DNA of 36,160 nt from an uncultured Oscillospiraceae bacterium (GCA_934572465.1 CAKTLG010000017.1:1-36160), one strand, 5' to 3'; numbered from the stretch's first letter, positions 25,943 to 34,094 are shown. Numbers and translations: made by a program. Notes: generated by a model from the sequence alone, not told the origin.

Positions 25943-27823
25943 ATGTCAACTCCATGGTTCGACCCGCGCGACCCTTCTGATAAAGCCCCCTTTGGCGCTG
26001 TGCCCTGCGGCGCGTCCGTTGCCCTCCGCTTCCATCCGGGATCCGGCGCGGCGGTCACGCGCTGCGAGCTGCTCGCACACGAGGAATTTTCCAACCGCTG
26101 GACGGAAACGGAGCTTGCGCCCACGCAGGAGGACGGCTGCACCGTCTATCGCGGCGTATTCGCCGCGCCCTCTCAGGGCGAGCTGGTCTGGTATCATTTC
26201 CGCCTCACGTGGGCGGACGGCGGCACGAGCTGCTATGGCAAAAACGGCCTCTGCGCGTGGGACGCGGTCACGCCCTGGCAGCTCACGGTCTACGACGACA
26301 GCCGCAAAACGCCGGACTGGTTTGGCCGCGGCGTGACGTACCAGATCTTCCCCGACCGCTTTTTCCGCGCGAAAAAGCGCGGCACAGCCGGTATGGTCGG
26401 CGACCGCACGCTGCATGAGCGCTGGGACGATCGTCCCGAGTACCGCCCGAACGCACAGGGCGAGATCACGTGCAGCGACTTTTTTGGCGGCGACCTCGCG
26501 GGCATTACGCAAAAGCTCGACTATCTCGCCTCCCTCGGCGTGACGACGCTCTACCTCTGCCCCATCTTTGAGGCCTCGACCAACCACCGCTACGACACCG
26601 CCTGTTATGAGCGCATCGACCCCCTGCTCGGCGACGAGGAGGACTTTCGCACCCTCTGCGCCGAAGCCGGAGCGCGCGGCATCCGCGTCATGCTCGACGG
26701 CGTCTTCAACCACACCGGCTGCAAAAGCGTCTACTTCAATGCCGACGGCTTCTATCCCACGCTCGGCGCAGCACAGGGCGAGGCCTCGCCCTACTACCGC
26801 TGGTACAGCTTCCACCCCTTCCCCACCGATTACGACGCCTGGTGGGGCATCAAGAATCTCCCCGCCGTCAACGAGACGGAGCCGAGCTACGTCGACTACA
26901 TCATCGAAAGCCGCGATTCCATCATCCGCCGCTGGCTGCGCGCGGGCGCGTCGGGCTGGCGGCTCGATGTGGCCGACGAGCTGCCGGACGGCTTCATCGA
27001 GAAGATCCGCACTGCGATCGAGCAGGAAAAGCCCGACGGCTACCTGCTCGGCGAGGTCTGGGAGGACGGCACCACCAAGGTCGCCTACTCCCAGCGGCGC
27101 AAATATCTGCTCGGCCACGAGACGCACGGTCTGATGAATTACCCCTTCCGCACGGCGCTGATGGACTATCTGCGCGGCGGCGATGCGGGGGCCTTCCTCG
27201 AGAGCATGGAAACGCTGCGCGAGAATTACCCCGCGCCCGCGTTTTACGGCGCGATGAACTTTCTCTCCACCCACGATACGCCGCGCCTTTTGACGCTCCT
27301 CGGCCATCCGGGTCCCGCGCCCGCGACGCGCGACGAGCGCGCCGTCTACCGTCTGGATGACTCGGAGCTTGCGCGCGGGACGGCGCTTCTGAAGCTCGCC
27401 GCGCTCATCCTCTACACCTTCCCCGGCTCGCCGATGCTCTACTACGGCGACGAGGCCGGTATGCAGGGCTTTGAGGATCCGTTCAACCGCGGCGCCTACC
27501 CCTGGGGACACGAGGACGCTGCGCTCGTCCGGTACTTTCGCCGTCTCGGCGCGCTGCGCGGCGAGCACGAGGCGCTGCAAAGCGGCACGATCGTCTATCA
27601 CACGGCGCAGGGGCGCGCGCTCGCCTTTTCCCGCCGCGCGGGCGGCGATCACTGCCTTACCGTTGTCAACGCGGGAGACGGCATTCTGCCGCTCGCGCTG
27701 CCGTGGGACGGTGCGCTCGCCGTCGACGCGCTCACGCGTCAGCAGTTCTTCTGCGACGGCGGTCAGCTCCGTCTGACGCTGGAGCCTTACGGCGCGTTGC
27801 TGCTCACGCATCCGGATGAATAA
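25943..27823 (+). CDS. cytoplasmic GH13 alpha-glucan hydrolase (neopullulanase/maltogenic amylase type)
   Basis: A 626-residue glycoside hydrolase family 13 enzyme acting on alpha-glucans or maltodextrins. An N-terminal beta domain (about 1-125) is typical of the neopullulanase/cyclomaltodextrinase group. The barrel follows, with YQIFPDRF, DGVFNHTG, the nucleophile Asp342 in GWRLDVADE, the acid Glu371 in LLGEVWED and Asp445 in FLSTHDTPR. A C-terminal beta domain ends in LEPYGALLL. There is no signal peptide, so it works on imported oligosaccharides or internal glycogen. The start is ATG 25943 behind GAAAGGAA; the frame is open earlier but overlaps the PBP2 gene. No sugar transporter genes are nearby. 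Exact specificity cannot be read from sequence alone. Confidence 0.92.
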   Translation: MSTPWFDPRDPSDKAPFGAVPCGASVALRFHPGSGAAVTRCELLAHEEFSNRWTETELAPTQEDGCTVYRGVFAAPSQGELVWYHFRLTWADGGTSCYGKNGLCAWDAVTPWQLTVYDDSRKTPDWFGRGVTYQIFPDRFFRAKKRGTAGMVGDRTLHERWDDRPEYRPNAQGEITCSDFFGGDLAGITQKLDYLASLGVTTLYLCPIFEASTNHRYDTACYERIDPLLGDEEDFRTLCAEAGARGIRVMLDGVFNHTGCKSVYFNADGFYPTLGAAQGEASPYYRWYSFHPFPTDYDAWWGIKNLPAVNETEPSYVDYIIESRDSIIRRWLRAGASGWRLDVADELPDGFIEKIRTAIEQEKPDGYLLGEVWEDGTTKVAYSQRRKYLLGHETHGLMNYPFRTALMDYLRGGDAGAFLESMETLRENYPAPAFYGAMNFLSTHDTPRLLTLLGHPGPAPATRDERAVYRLDDSELARGTALLKLAALILYTFPGSPMLYYGDEAGMQGFEDPFNRGAYPWGHEDAALVRYFRRLGALRGEHEALQSGTIVYHTAQGRALAFSRRAGGDHCLTVVNAGDGILPLALPWDGALAVDALTRQQFFCDGGQLRLTLEPYGALLLTHPDE

Positions 27824-27824
27824 G

Positions 27825-27840
27825 CGTTTCACGTGAAACA
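27825..27840. promoter_or_regulatory. parS centromere-like site 1
   Basis: CGTTTCACGTGAAACA matches the parS consensus TGTTTCACGTGAAACA in 15 of 16 positions. It begins one base after the GH13 stop codon. It is the expected loading site for the ParB encoded about 1 kb downstream. Confidence 0.88.
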
Positions 27841-27860
27841 ACGCCGCATCTTGCCGCAGT

Positions 27861-27892
27861 GCCGGCGGGAGATCCTCCCGCCGGCCTTTTTT
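27861..27892 (+). terminator. strong terminator after the GH13 gene, between two parS sites
   Basis: GCCGGCGGGAG (27861-27871) pairs perfectly with CTCCCGCCGGC (27875-27885) around a 3-base loop, followed by C and six T (27887-27892). Confidence 0.9.
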
Positions 27893-27924
27893 GCCGCGCC
27901 GCGCACATTATGCGGGCGCGGCAA

Positions 27925-27940
27925 TGTTTCACATGAAACA
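27925..27940. promoter_or_regulatory. parS centromere-like site 2
   Basis: TGTTTCACATGAAACA differs from the consensus at one central base (CATG for CGTG). It begins exactly 100 bp after site 1 and 26 bp before the -35 of soj, so ParB bound here could also influence soj transcription. Confidence 0.82.
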
Positions 27941-27965
27941 TTTTTGCAAAATTTTTTCTTTCCTG

Positions 27966-27993
27966 TTGAAATCGACCGCTTTTGTGTTATACT
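27966..27993 (+). promoter_or_regulatory. promoter of the soj-parB unit
   Basis: TTGAAA (27966-27971), 16 bp, TATACT (27988-27993) with TGT before it (extended -10). It lies just downstream of parS site 2. Confidence 0.82.
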
Positions 27994-28041
27994 GAACAGG
28001 ATATTGCAGAGAAAGATTTTTCGACTAAGGCGGGTGTTTTT

Positions 28042-28797
28042 TTGGCTAAGATCGTTGCAATCGTCAATCAAAAGGGCGGCGTCGGCAAGACGACCACCTG
28101 CGTCAACCTTGTCTCCGCCCTCAAGGAAAAGGGCAAACGCGTCCTGCTGTGCGACTTCGACCCGCAGGCCAACTCCACCTCCGGCATGGGCGTGGACAAG
28201 GCGGTATCCCAGGGCGTGTACGACGTGCTCATCAACGGCGCGGACGCGCGCACCAGCGTCGCGCATACGCGTTACGGCGACGTGCTGCCGTCGTCCAAGG
28301 CACTGGCGGGCGCGGGCATCGAGATGATCGACCGCGAGGGGCGCGAATTTCTGCTCAAGCAGGCGCTCGACGTCCTCTCCCCCGATTATGACTTCATTCT
28401 CATCGACTGTCCGCCCTCGCTCGAGCTGCTGACGGTCAACGCCCTCTGCGCGGCCAACTCCCTGATCGTCCCCGTACAGGGCGAATACTTTGCGCTCGAA
28501 GGACTTTCCGACCTGATGCACACAGTGCGCATGGTGCGCCGCAGCCTGAATCCCTCTCTCGAGCTCGAGGGCGTCCTGCTGACGATGTTCGACGGGCGCA
28601 CGAACCTCGCCCTTCAGGTGGCCGAGGAGGTCAAGCGCTACTTCCCCGGCAAGGTGTACGCGACCGTGATCCCGCGCAACGTGCGCCTTTCCGAAGCGCC
28701 GAGCCACGGCAAGCCCATCAACTACTACGACCGCTGCTCCCGCGGCGCGGAGGCCTACAGCGCCCTCGCCGCCGAATTTCTGAAGCAAAACGGCTGA
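28042..28797 (+). CDS. soj: chromosome partitioning ATPase Soj/ParA
   Basis: A 251-residue ParA ATPase that positions ParB-parS complexes and regulates initiation. The deviant Walker A KGGVGKTTT comes near the start, followed by LLCDFDPQANSTSG, IDCPPSLELLTVNAL and the C-terminal VIPRNVRLSEAPSHGKPI, all typical of Soj. The start is TTG 28042 (read MAKIVAIVNQKGG) in a context with GGCGGGTG; longer readings would begin inside the promoter. Adjacent parS sites and parB confirm the role. Length is normal. Confidence 0.95.
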   Translation: MAKIVAIVNQKGGVGKTTTCVNLVSALKEKGKRVLLCDFDPQANSTSGMGVDKAVSQGVYDVLINGADARTSVAHTRYGDVLPSSKALAGAGIEMIDREGREFLLKQALDVLSPDYDFILIDCPPSLELLTVNALCAANSLIVPVQGEYFALEGLSDLMHTVRMVRRSLNPSLELEGVLLTMFDGRTNLALQVAEEVKRYFPGKVYATVIPRNVRLSEAPSHGKPINYYDRCSRGAEAYSALAAEFLKQNG

Positions 28798-28876
28798 TCC
28801 TCTTTTGACCTTAGCTTCCCATCGTGCATTTGTTGCACGTTTTGCTGCAACTCTCACAGAAAGGAGACATTTTTTC

Positions 28877-29767
28877 ATGGCAAACGCAAACCGCGGTCTT
28901 GGCAAGGGCCTTGGCGCGCTGCTGGGCGACGCCGCCCTCCGCAGCGAAAGCGCCGACAGCCTCTACCTCCCCCTCTCTCAGATCGAGCCTTACGCCGGTC
29001 AGCCGCGCCGCCATTTTGACGAGGATGCGCTGCAGGATCTTGCCGACTCCATCCGCGAGCACGGCATCATCCAGCCGCTGACGGTCCGCCGTCTCGGCTC
29101 CGGCTACTATCAGATCATTGCCGGCGAGCGCCGCTGGCGCGCCGCGCGCATCGCCGGTCTCAGCGAGGTGCCCGCCATCGTCATCGAGGCGGACGACCGC
29201 AAGATGACCGAGCTCTCGCTCATCGAAAACCTCCAGCGCGAGGATCTCGACCCCATCGAGGAGGCCGAGGGCTACAAAACGCTGATGGACAGCTATCAGC
29301 TCACGCAGGAGGAGGCCGCCGCGCGCGTCGGCAAGTCCCGCTCCGCCGTCGCCAACAGCCTGCGTCTGCTGGGGCTCTGCCCCGAAGTGCGCGCCATGCT
29401 GCAAGGCGGCGCGCTTTCCAGCGGCCACGCCCGCGCGCTGCTGCCGCTGAAGGCCGGCCTTCAGCTCGAAGCGGCCAAAACAGTCGTACAGCAGGGGCTG
29501 AGCGTCCGCCAGACGGAGGCGCTGGCCAAGCGTCTTTCCACGGTGAAAGCGGAAAAACCCGTCACCGAGGAGCAGCGCATGAACGAGAGCTACAGCCGCC
29601 TTGCCGCGCAGGAGCTCAGCGACACGCTGGGCCGCACCTGCCGCATCGTTTCCGGCCGCAAAAAGGGCCGCATCGAGCTGGACTACTATGGCATGGACGA
29701 TCTGAACGATCTGCTCGAAGCCCTCGCCGCCATCAAAAAGCGCAGAAACGGAGGCGAGACGAAATGA
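28877..29767 (+). CDS. parB: chromosome partitioning protein ParB/Spo0J
   Basis: A 296-residue CTP-dependent DNA clamp. The N-terminus RGLGKGLGALLGD is the Soj-stimulating, ParA-contacting segment. The ParB core has GERRWRA (83-89) and ENLQRED (117-123). The helix-turn-helix (about 140-160) reads TQEEAAARVGKSRSAV, and the C-terminal end is the dimerisation domain with GRIELDYYGMDDL. The start is ATG 28877 behind AAAGGAG. It lies 79 bases after soj and overlaps the next gene by ATGA. The parS sites for it are at 27825 and 27925. Compared with the copy at 9338, this one has the ParA-binding N-terminus, which supports calling that one Noc. Confidence 0.95.
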   Translation: MANANRGLGKGLGALLGDAALRSESADSLYLPLSQIEPYAGQPRRHFDEDALQDLADSIREHGIIQPLTVRRLGSGYYQIIAGERRWRAARIAGLSEVPAIVIEADDRKMTELSLIENLQREDLDPIEEAEGYKTLMDSYQLTQEEAAARVGKSRSAVANSLRLLGLCPEVRAMLQGGALSSGHARALLPLKAGLQLEAAKTVVQQGLSVRQTEALAKRLSTVKAEKPVTEEQRMNESYSRLAAQELSDTLGRTCRIVSGRKKGRIELDYYGMDDLNDLLEALAAIKKRRNGGETK

Positions 29768-30330
29768 CCGATTTTGTTCACGAGCCGCCCAAGGACCCCG
29801 ATAAGCAGCCCGCTCCGGCCGAGGAAAAGCCCGCCACCGAGCGCGAGCGCATGAAAAAGGTCTACACCTACGTCGCCGTGCTTTTCGCCGTGGCGTTTTT
29901 GCTGATCCTCTGGACGTTCCTGATGAACCAGCGCAGCTTCAACGAGATCAAGGACGGCAACAGCGCCCTGCTCGACACGCTGGAGGAAAGCGAACTTCTG
30001 CAGGCCCGCGTCGCGGAGCTTGAAAATGAGGTCAGCTCGCTCAAGGATCAGCTCGCCAGCGCCGAAGAGGACAAAAAAGCGCTCGCCGAGACCGTCGGCA
30101 CACAGTCCGACCAGCTCCGCGCGCTCGACTGGCTCGCCGAGATCGAGCGGAACTACGGCGCGAGGAATTACGACGCGGCAAGGGAAAATATCCGCGCGTT
30201 CCACGATACCGCCGCCGGTTTTCTTCCCGGCGAGCCGCTGCGCACCGCCATCACCGGCGACGACGCCCCCTCCCCCGCCGCGCGCTATCAGGACATCGTC
30301 GATGCCCTGTTTCCCGGCGGCGTGAACTGA
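29764..30330 (+). CDS. single-pass membrane protein with coiled coil, in the soj-parB unit
   Basis: A 188-residue protein of unknown function. A Pro- and Glu-rich cytoplasmic start (about 1-30) is followed by one membrane helix (about 33-53, VYTYVAVLFAVAFLLILWTFL). An external coiled coil (about 65-113) carries LEESELLQARVAELENEVSSLKDQL, and a globular tail ends in ARYQDIVDALFPGG. The type II orientation and coiled coil recall small division or envelope proteins (FtsL/FtsB-like size and plan), but no family is recognised. Its ATG overlaps the parB stop (ATGA), so it is coupled to the partition genes. Confidence 0.85.
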   Translation: MTDFVHEPPKDPDKQPAPAEEKPATERERMKKVYTYVAVLFAVAFLLILWTFLMNQRSFNEIKDGNSALLDTLEESELLQARVAELENEVSSLKDQLASAEEDKKALAETVGTQSDQLRALDWLAEIERNYGARNYDAARENIRAFHDTAAGFLPGEPLRTAITGDDAPSPAARYQDIVDALFPGGVN

Positions 30331-30394
30331 GAAACAAAGCGGAGCAGTCTTCCTGTCTTCCGCTCACTTTACAACGATAACGAGGTAAATCAAA

Positions 30395-31699
30395 ATGCTT
30401 GATATGAAATTCCTGAGGGAAAATCCCGAGCTGGTCAAGGAAAACATCAAAAAGAAATTTCAGGATGAAAAGCTCCCCCTCGTCGACGAGGTCATTGCGC
30501 TGGACGCCGCCAACCGCGCCGCCATCACCGAGGCAAGCGAGCTGCGCGCCAGCCGCAACGCCCTGAGCAAGCAGGTCGGTATGCTGATGGGCCAGGCGAA
30601 GAAGGACCCGGGCAAGCTTGAAGAGGCCGAAAAGATCAAGGCGACCGTCAAAGCGAATGCCGAGCGTCTCGCCGAGCTTGAAAAGCTCGAGCAGGAGTAT
30701 GAGCAGAAGATCCATAAGATCATGCTCCTCATCCCGAACATCATCGACCCCAGCGTCCCCATCGGCCCGGACGACAGCTGCAATGTCGAGGTCGAGCGCT
30801 TCGGCGAGCCGAAGGTCCCCGATTTCGAGATCCCCTACCACACGCAGATCATGGAGCGCTTCGACGGCGTCGACATGGACGCGGCGGGCCGCGTCTCCGG
30901 CGCAGGCTTCTACTATCTGCTCGGCGACATCGCGCGTCTGCACGAGGGCGTGCTCGCCTACGCGCGCGACTTTATGATCGACAAGGGCTTCACGTTCTGC
31001 ATCCCGCCGTTCATGATCCACGGCAACGTGGTCGAGGGCGTCATGAGCCAGAACGACATGGACGCCATGATGTATAAAATCGAGGGCGAAGACCTCTACC
31101 TCATCGGCACGAGCGAGCACTCGATGGTCGGCCGCTTCATCGGCGAGATCCTGCCGGAAAGCAGCCTGCCGCAGACGCTCACCTCCTATTCCCCCTGCTT
31201 CCGCAAGGAGAAGGGCTCCCACGGCATTGAGGAGCGCGGCGTCTACCGCATCCACCAGTTTGAAAAGCAGGAGATGATCGTTGTCTGCAAGCCCGAGGAC
31301 AGCATGAAGTGGTACGACCAGATGTGGAAGTGGAGCGTCGAGCTGTTCCGCTCGATGGACATTCCCGTCCGCCAGCTCGAGTGCTGCTCCGGCGACCTCG
31401 CCGACCTCAAGGTCAAGTCCTGCGATATTGAGGCATGGTCCCCGCGCCAGCAGAAATATTTCGAGGTCTGCTCCTGCTCCAACCTCGGCGACGCGCAAGC
31501 CCGCCGCCTGAAGATCCGCGTCAAGGGCGAGGACGGCAAAATGTACCTGCCGCACACGCTCAACAACACCGTCGTCGCGCCCCCGCGTATGCTGATCGCG
31601 TTCCTCGAGAACAATCTGCAGGCCGACGGCTCCGTGCTCATCCCGAAGGTCCTCCAGCCCTACATGGGCGGCAAGACCGTGCTGATCCCCAAAAAGTGA
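30395..31699 (+). CDS. serS: seryl-tRNA synthetase
   Basis: A 434-residue class II synthetase. The N-terminal coiled coil (about 30-105) grips the long arm of tRNA-Ser. Motif 2 reads FRKEKGSHGIEERGVYRIHQFEKQE and motif 3 NNTVVAPPRMLIAFLEN, differing from the common bacterial FRxEAG and NGSGLAVGR forms. This looks like a variant SerRS subtype that I recall from Clostridia; a second, standard SerRS elsewhere in the genome is possible. The motif arginines are kept, so it should be active. The start is ATG 30395 behind AACGAGG. The 64-base leader has a short hairpin (30338-30364) but is too short for a T-box. Confidence 0.93.
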   Translation: MLDMKFLRENPELVKENIKKKFQDEKLPLVDEVIALDAANRAAITEASELRASRNALSKQVGMLMGQAKKDPGKLEEAEKIKATVKANAERLAELEKLEQEYEQKIHKIMLLIPNIIDPSVPIGPDDSCNVEVERFGEPKVPDFEIPYHTQIMERFDGVDMDAAGRVSGAGFYYLLGDIARLHEGVLAYARDFMIDKGFTFCIPPFMIHGNVVEGVMSQNDMDAMMYKIEGEDLYLIGTSEHSMVGRFIGEILPESSLPQTLTSYSPCFRKEKGSHGIEERGVYRIHQFEKQEMIVVCKPEDSMKWYDQMWKWSVELFRSMDIPVRQLECCSGDLADLKVKSCDIEAWSPRQQKYFEVCSCSNLGDAQARRLKIRVKGEDGKMYLPHTLNNTVVAPPRMLIAFLENNLQADGSVLIPKVLQPYMGGKTVLIPKK

Positions 31700-31705
31700 T
31701 GCCGC

Positions 31706-31734
31706 TTTGTAATATTCTGCAAGAATAGTACAAT
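31706..31734 (+). promoter_or_regulatory. promoter of mscL-rsmG with an internal inverted repeat
   Basis: TTGTAA (31707-31712), a 16-bp spacer, TACAAT (31729-31734). The spacer contains a perfect inverted repeat TATTCT (31713-31718) GCA AGAATA (31722-31727), well placed for an operator. The element TTTGTAATATT-N12-TACAAT also precedes maf and aspS. Confidence 0.75.
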
Positions 31735-31767
31735 ACGTTTTCACGTTTTACTAAGGAGTCCCTCGCT

Positions 31768-32175
31768 ATGAAGAAATTCTTTGAAGAATTTAAGACCTTC
31801 GCCATGCGCGGCAACGTCATCGACATGGCCGTCGGCGTCATCATCGGCGGCGCATTTAAGGCGATCGCCGACTCGCTGGTAAACGACATCATCAACCCCG
31901 TTCTCGGCGTTTTTACCGGCGGAAGCATAGACCTTTCCGGTCTTTCCATCTCCCTGCCGCACGGCGGCGATCTGATGATAGGCAATTTCATCAATGCCAT
32001 TTTGAACTTCCTCATCATGGCCTTTGTGGTGTTCTGCATCGTAAAGGCCATCAACAAGATGCACGACAAGCTCTCAAAGCCCGCCGCGCCGGAGCCGGAA
32101 AAGGCTCCCGAGCCGACGAAGGAGGAGCTGCTGCTCACCGAGATCCGCGACATTCTGAAGGAGCAGCGCAAATGA
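31768..32175 (+). CDS. mscL: large-conductance mechanosensitive channel
   Basis: A 135-residue membrane channel that opens under osmotic downshock. The N-terminal amphipathic segment FFEEFKTFAMRGNVIDMAVG leads into helix 1 (GVIIGGAFKAIADSLVNDIINP). A short loop follows, then helix 2 (about 73-92, FINAILNFLIMAFVVFCIV), and a cytoplasmic helix ending LLTEIRDILKEQ. All typical; Pro/Glu-rich linker before the last helix. The start is ATG 31768 behind AAGGAG. The stop overlaps the rsmG start (ATGA). Confidence 0.97.
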   Translation: MKKFFEEFKTFAMRGNVIDMAVGVIIGGAFKAIADSLVNDIINPVLGVFTGGSIDLSGLSISLPHGGDLMIGNFINAILNFLIMAFVVFCIVKAINKMHDKLSKPAAPEPEKAPEPTKEELLLTEIRDILKEQRK

Positions 32176-32867
32176 GAGCGCTGCTGACGCAGGGCCTCCG
32201 CACGCTGGGACTGGACGAAAGCCGCACGGAAGCGCTCGAGCGCTTCTCTGCGCTGCTGCTGGAGAAAAATCAGGTGATGAACCTCACAGCCATTACCGAT
32301 CCCACCGCCGTCGCGCAGCTGCATCTGCTCGACAGCGCGGCGCTGCTGCAATTTCTCGACCTCAGCGGCAAGCGCGTCGTCGATGTCGGCACCGGCGCAG
32401 GCTTTCCCGGTATGCCGCTGCGCATTCTGAAGGACGACTTCGATCTCACGCTGCTCGACTCGCTCGGCAAGCGCGTGAACTGGCTGCAAGCGGTCTGTGA
32501 CGAGCTGCAATTAAAGCGCGTTCAATGCGTTCACGCGCGGGCGGAGGAATTCGCCATGCAGCACCGCGAGCAATTTGACGTAGCCGTCTCCCGCGCCGTC
32601 GCGCAGCTGAGCATCCTCTCCGAGCTGTGTCTGCCGCTCGTCAAGGTCGGCGGACAGTTCATCGCCATGAAAAGCGTCGATACCGAGGAGGAGATCACGG
32701 CGGCGAAGAACGCCATCAAAACGCTCGGCGGCCGCATCGCCAAAGTCGAGGATTACACCATCCCCACAAGCGATGTCGTCCACCGTCTGGTCATCGTCGA
32801 AAAGGTCTCCCCCACCCCGCGCGTTTACCCGCGCGCGTTCGCAAAGATCAAAAAGTCTCCCCTGTAA
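32172..32867 (+). CDS. rsmG: 16S rRNA (guanine527-N7)-methyltransferase
   Basis: A 231-residue SAM-dependent methyltransferase for G527 of 16S rRNA. The family blocks are NLTAITDP, VVDVGTGAGFPGMPL (SAM binding), LLDSLGKRVNWLQ and SRAVAQLSILSELCLPLVKVGG. Length is normal. The ATG overlaps the mscL stop, so it is coupled to an osmotic channel rather than to mnmG as in many genomes. Near soj-parB it supports an origin-proximal position. Confidence 0.96.
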   Translation: MRALLTQGLRTLGLDESRTEALERFSALLLEKNQVMNLTAITDPTAVAQLHLLDSAALLQFLDLSGKRVVDVGTGAGFPGMPLRILKDDFDLTLLDSLGKRVNWLQAVCDELQLKRVQCVHARAEEFAMQHREQFDVAVSRAVAQLSILSELCLPLVKVGGQFIAMKSVDTEEEITAAKNAIKTLGGRIAKVEDYTIPTSDVVHRLVIVEKVSPTPRVYPRAFAKIKKSPL

Positions 32868-32889
32868 TCGAACGAAAGGAGCAAGCGGC

Positions 32890-33630
32890 TTGTCTCAGGT
32901 CATCGCCGTGGTGTCCGGCAAGGGCGGCACCGGAAAAACTTCATTCACCGCGCTCACCGGCATGGCTCTCGCGCGCCTCGGCAAGCGCGTGCTGCTGCTC
33001 GACTGCGACGTGTGCCTGCGCGATCTCGACCTCTACCTCGGCATGTCGGACCGCGCGCTCATGGACTTCACCGACGTGATCGCCGGACGCACCACCCTCG
33101 CCGGCGCCGCCGCGCGCCACCCGCTCTATCCAGAGCTTTACCTGCTCACCGCGCCCGTCAGCTCGTTCGCCGCGCTGCCGGACAAGGCGCAGATGAAGCG
33201 CCTGCTCGACGAGATCCGCCGCAGCTTCGACTTCTGCCTCATCGACGCCGCCGCCGGCATCGGCGATACCTTTTTCCTCGCCACCTGCTGCGCCGACCGC
33301 GTCATCGTCGTCACGACGAACGACCCCTCCAGCCTGCGCGACGCGCAGCGCACCGTAATGGAGCTGCGCGACTTTCCCGCCGGACGGCTGCACCTTGTCG
33401 TCAACCGCGTGCGCAAAACGCTCCTGCGATCGCTCCATGCCACCATCGACGACGCCATCGACGCCGCGGGCCTTCCCCTGCTCGGCGTCATCCCCGAGGA
33501 CGAGTACATTCCCACGCTGCTTGGCCGGGGGCTCGACCACCCGCTCAAATACCACACGGCCGCGCTCTGCGCCTGCGAGAACATCGCGCGGCGGCTCTGC
33601 GGCGAGCGCGTGCGGCTCATGCGGCTGTAA
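32890..33630 (+). CDS. MinD-like P-loop ATPase
   Basis: A 246-residue protein of the MinD/ParA superfamily. The deviant Walker A is SGKGGTGKTS, followed by LLLDCDVCLRDLDLYLG (MinD-like) and LIDAAAGIGDTF, where MinD has IDxPAGI. The C-terminal end ENIARRLCGERVRLMRL can form a basic amphipathic helix, like the MinD membrane anchor. In its family MinD places the division septum together with MinC; no minC or minE is adjacent. The start is TTG 32890 behind AAAGGAG, 22 bases after rsmG. It could equally be another division or polar-positioning ATPase. Confidence 0.8.
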   Translation: MSQVIAVVSGKGGTGKTSFTALTGMALARLGKRVLLLDCDVCLRDLDLYLGMSDRALMDFTDVIAGRTTLAGAAARHPLYPELYLLTAPVSSFAALPDKAQMKRLLDEIRRSFDFCLIDAAAGIGDTFFLATCCADRVIVVTTNDPSSLRDAQRTVMELRDFPAGRLHLVVNRVRKTLLRSLHATIDDAIDAAGLPLLGVIPEDEYIPTLLGRGLDHPLKYHTAALCACENIARRLCGERVRLMRL

Positions 33631-33677
33631 GCCGCCTCAAATCGAAAAAAATCACACCAGAAAGGACTGTGACAACA

Positions 33678-34094
33678 ATGAATATCGCTCTCATGGCACA
33701 CGACAACAAGAAAGAACTGATGGTTCAGTTCTGCACCGCCTACGCCGGCATTCTCTCCCGCCACACCCTCTGCGCCACCAGTGTCACCGGTAAAATGGTC
33801 AGCGAAGCAAGCGGCCTCCCGATCCACCTTTTCATGGCGCGCATCCACGGCGGCGCGGAGCAGATCGGCGCGCGCATTGCCTACAACGAGATCGATATGG
33901 TCATATTCCTCTGCGACCCCGCCGACCCCCGCTACAACGACAGCCTGACCTACATCACCAGGCTCTGCGACCAGAACAACATCCCCTTCGCCACCAACCT
34001 CGCCACCGCTGAAATGCTCGTCATGGGCCTTGCGCGCGGCGACCTTGACTGGCGCGACATTGTCAACCCCAAGACCAAGCCCTTTACCACCTGA
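33678..34094 (+). CDS. methylglyoxal synthase-like protein with altered catalytic positions
   Basis: A 138-residue MGS-fold protein. Overall family pattern is clear: MNIALMAHDNKK, HTLCATSVTGK, EASGLPIH, NEIDMVIFLCDP, and NNIPFATNLATAEM. True MgsA turns dihydroxyacetone phosphate into methylglyoxal, needing Asp in GGDQQ and His/Asp in PHDPD, and binds phosphate with GTTG. Here these read GGAEQ (Ala60), RYNDS (Tyr86, no His) and SVTG. The His of AHD (His8) is kept. So the fold is intact but catalysis by the known mechanism is unlikely; it may bind a phosphorylated ligand or have another activity. The start is ATG 33678 behind AAAGGA. It follows the MinD-like gene by 47 bases. Confidence 0.85.
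   Translation: MNIALMAHDNKKELMVQFCTAYAGILSRHTLCATSVTGKMVSEASGLPIHLFMARIHGGAEQIGARIAYNEIDMVIFLCDPADPRYNDSLTYITRLCDQNNIPFATNLATAEMLVMGLARGDLDWRDIVNPKTKPFTT

Noticed and set aside
30331..30394. T-box leader before serS
   Set aside because: Only 64 bases separate it from the previous gene; there is no T-box sequence or antiterminator arrangement, only one short hairpin.
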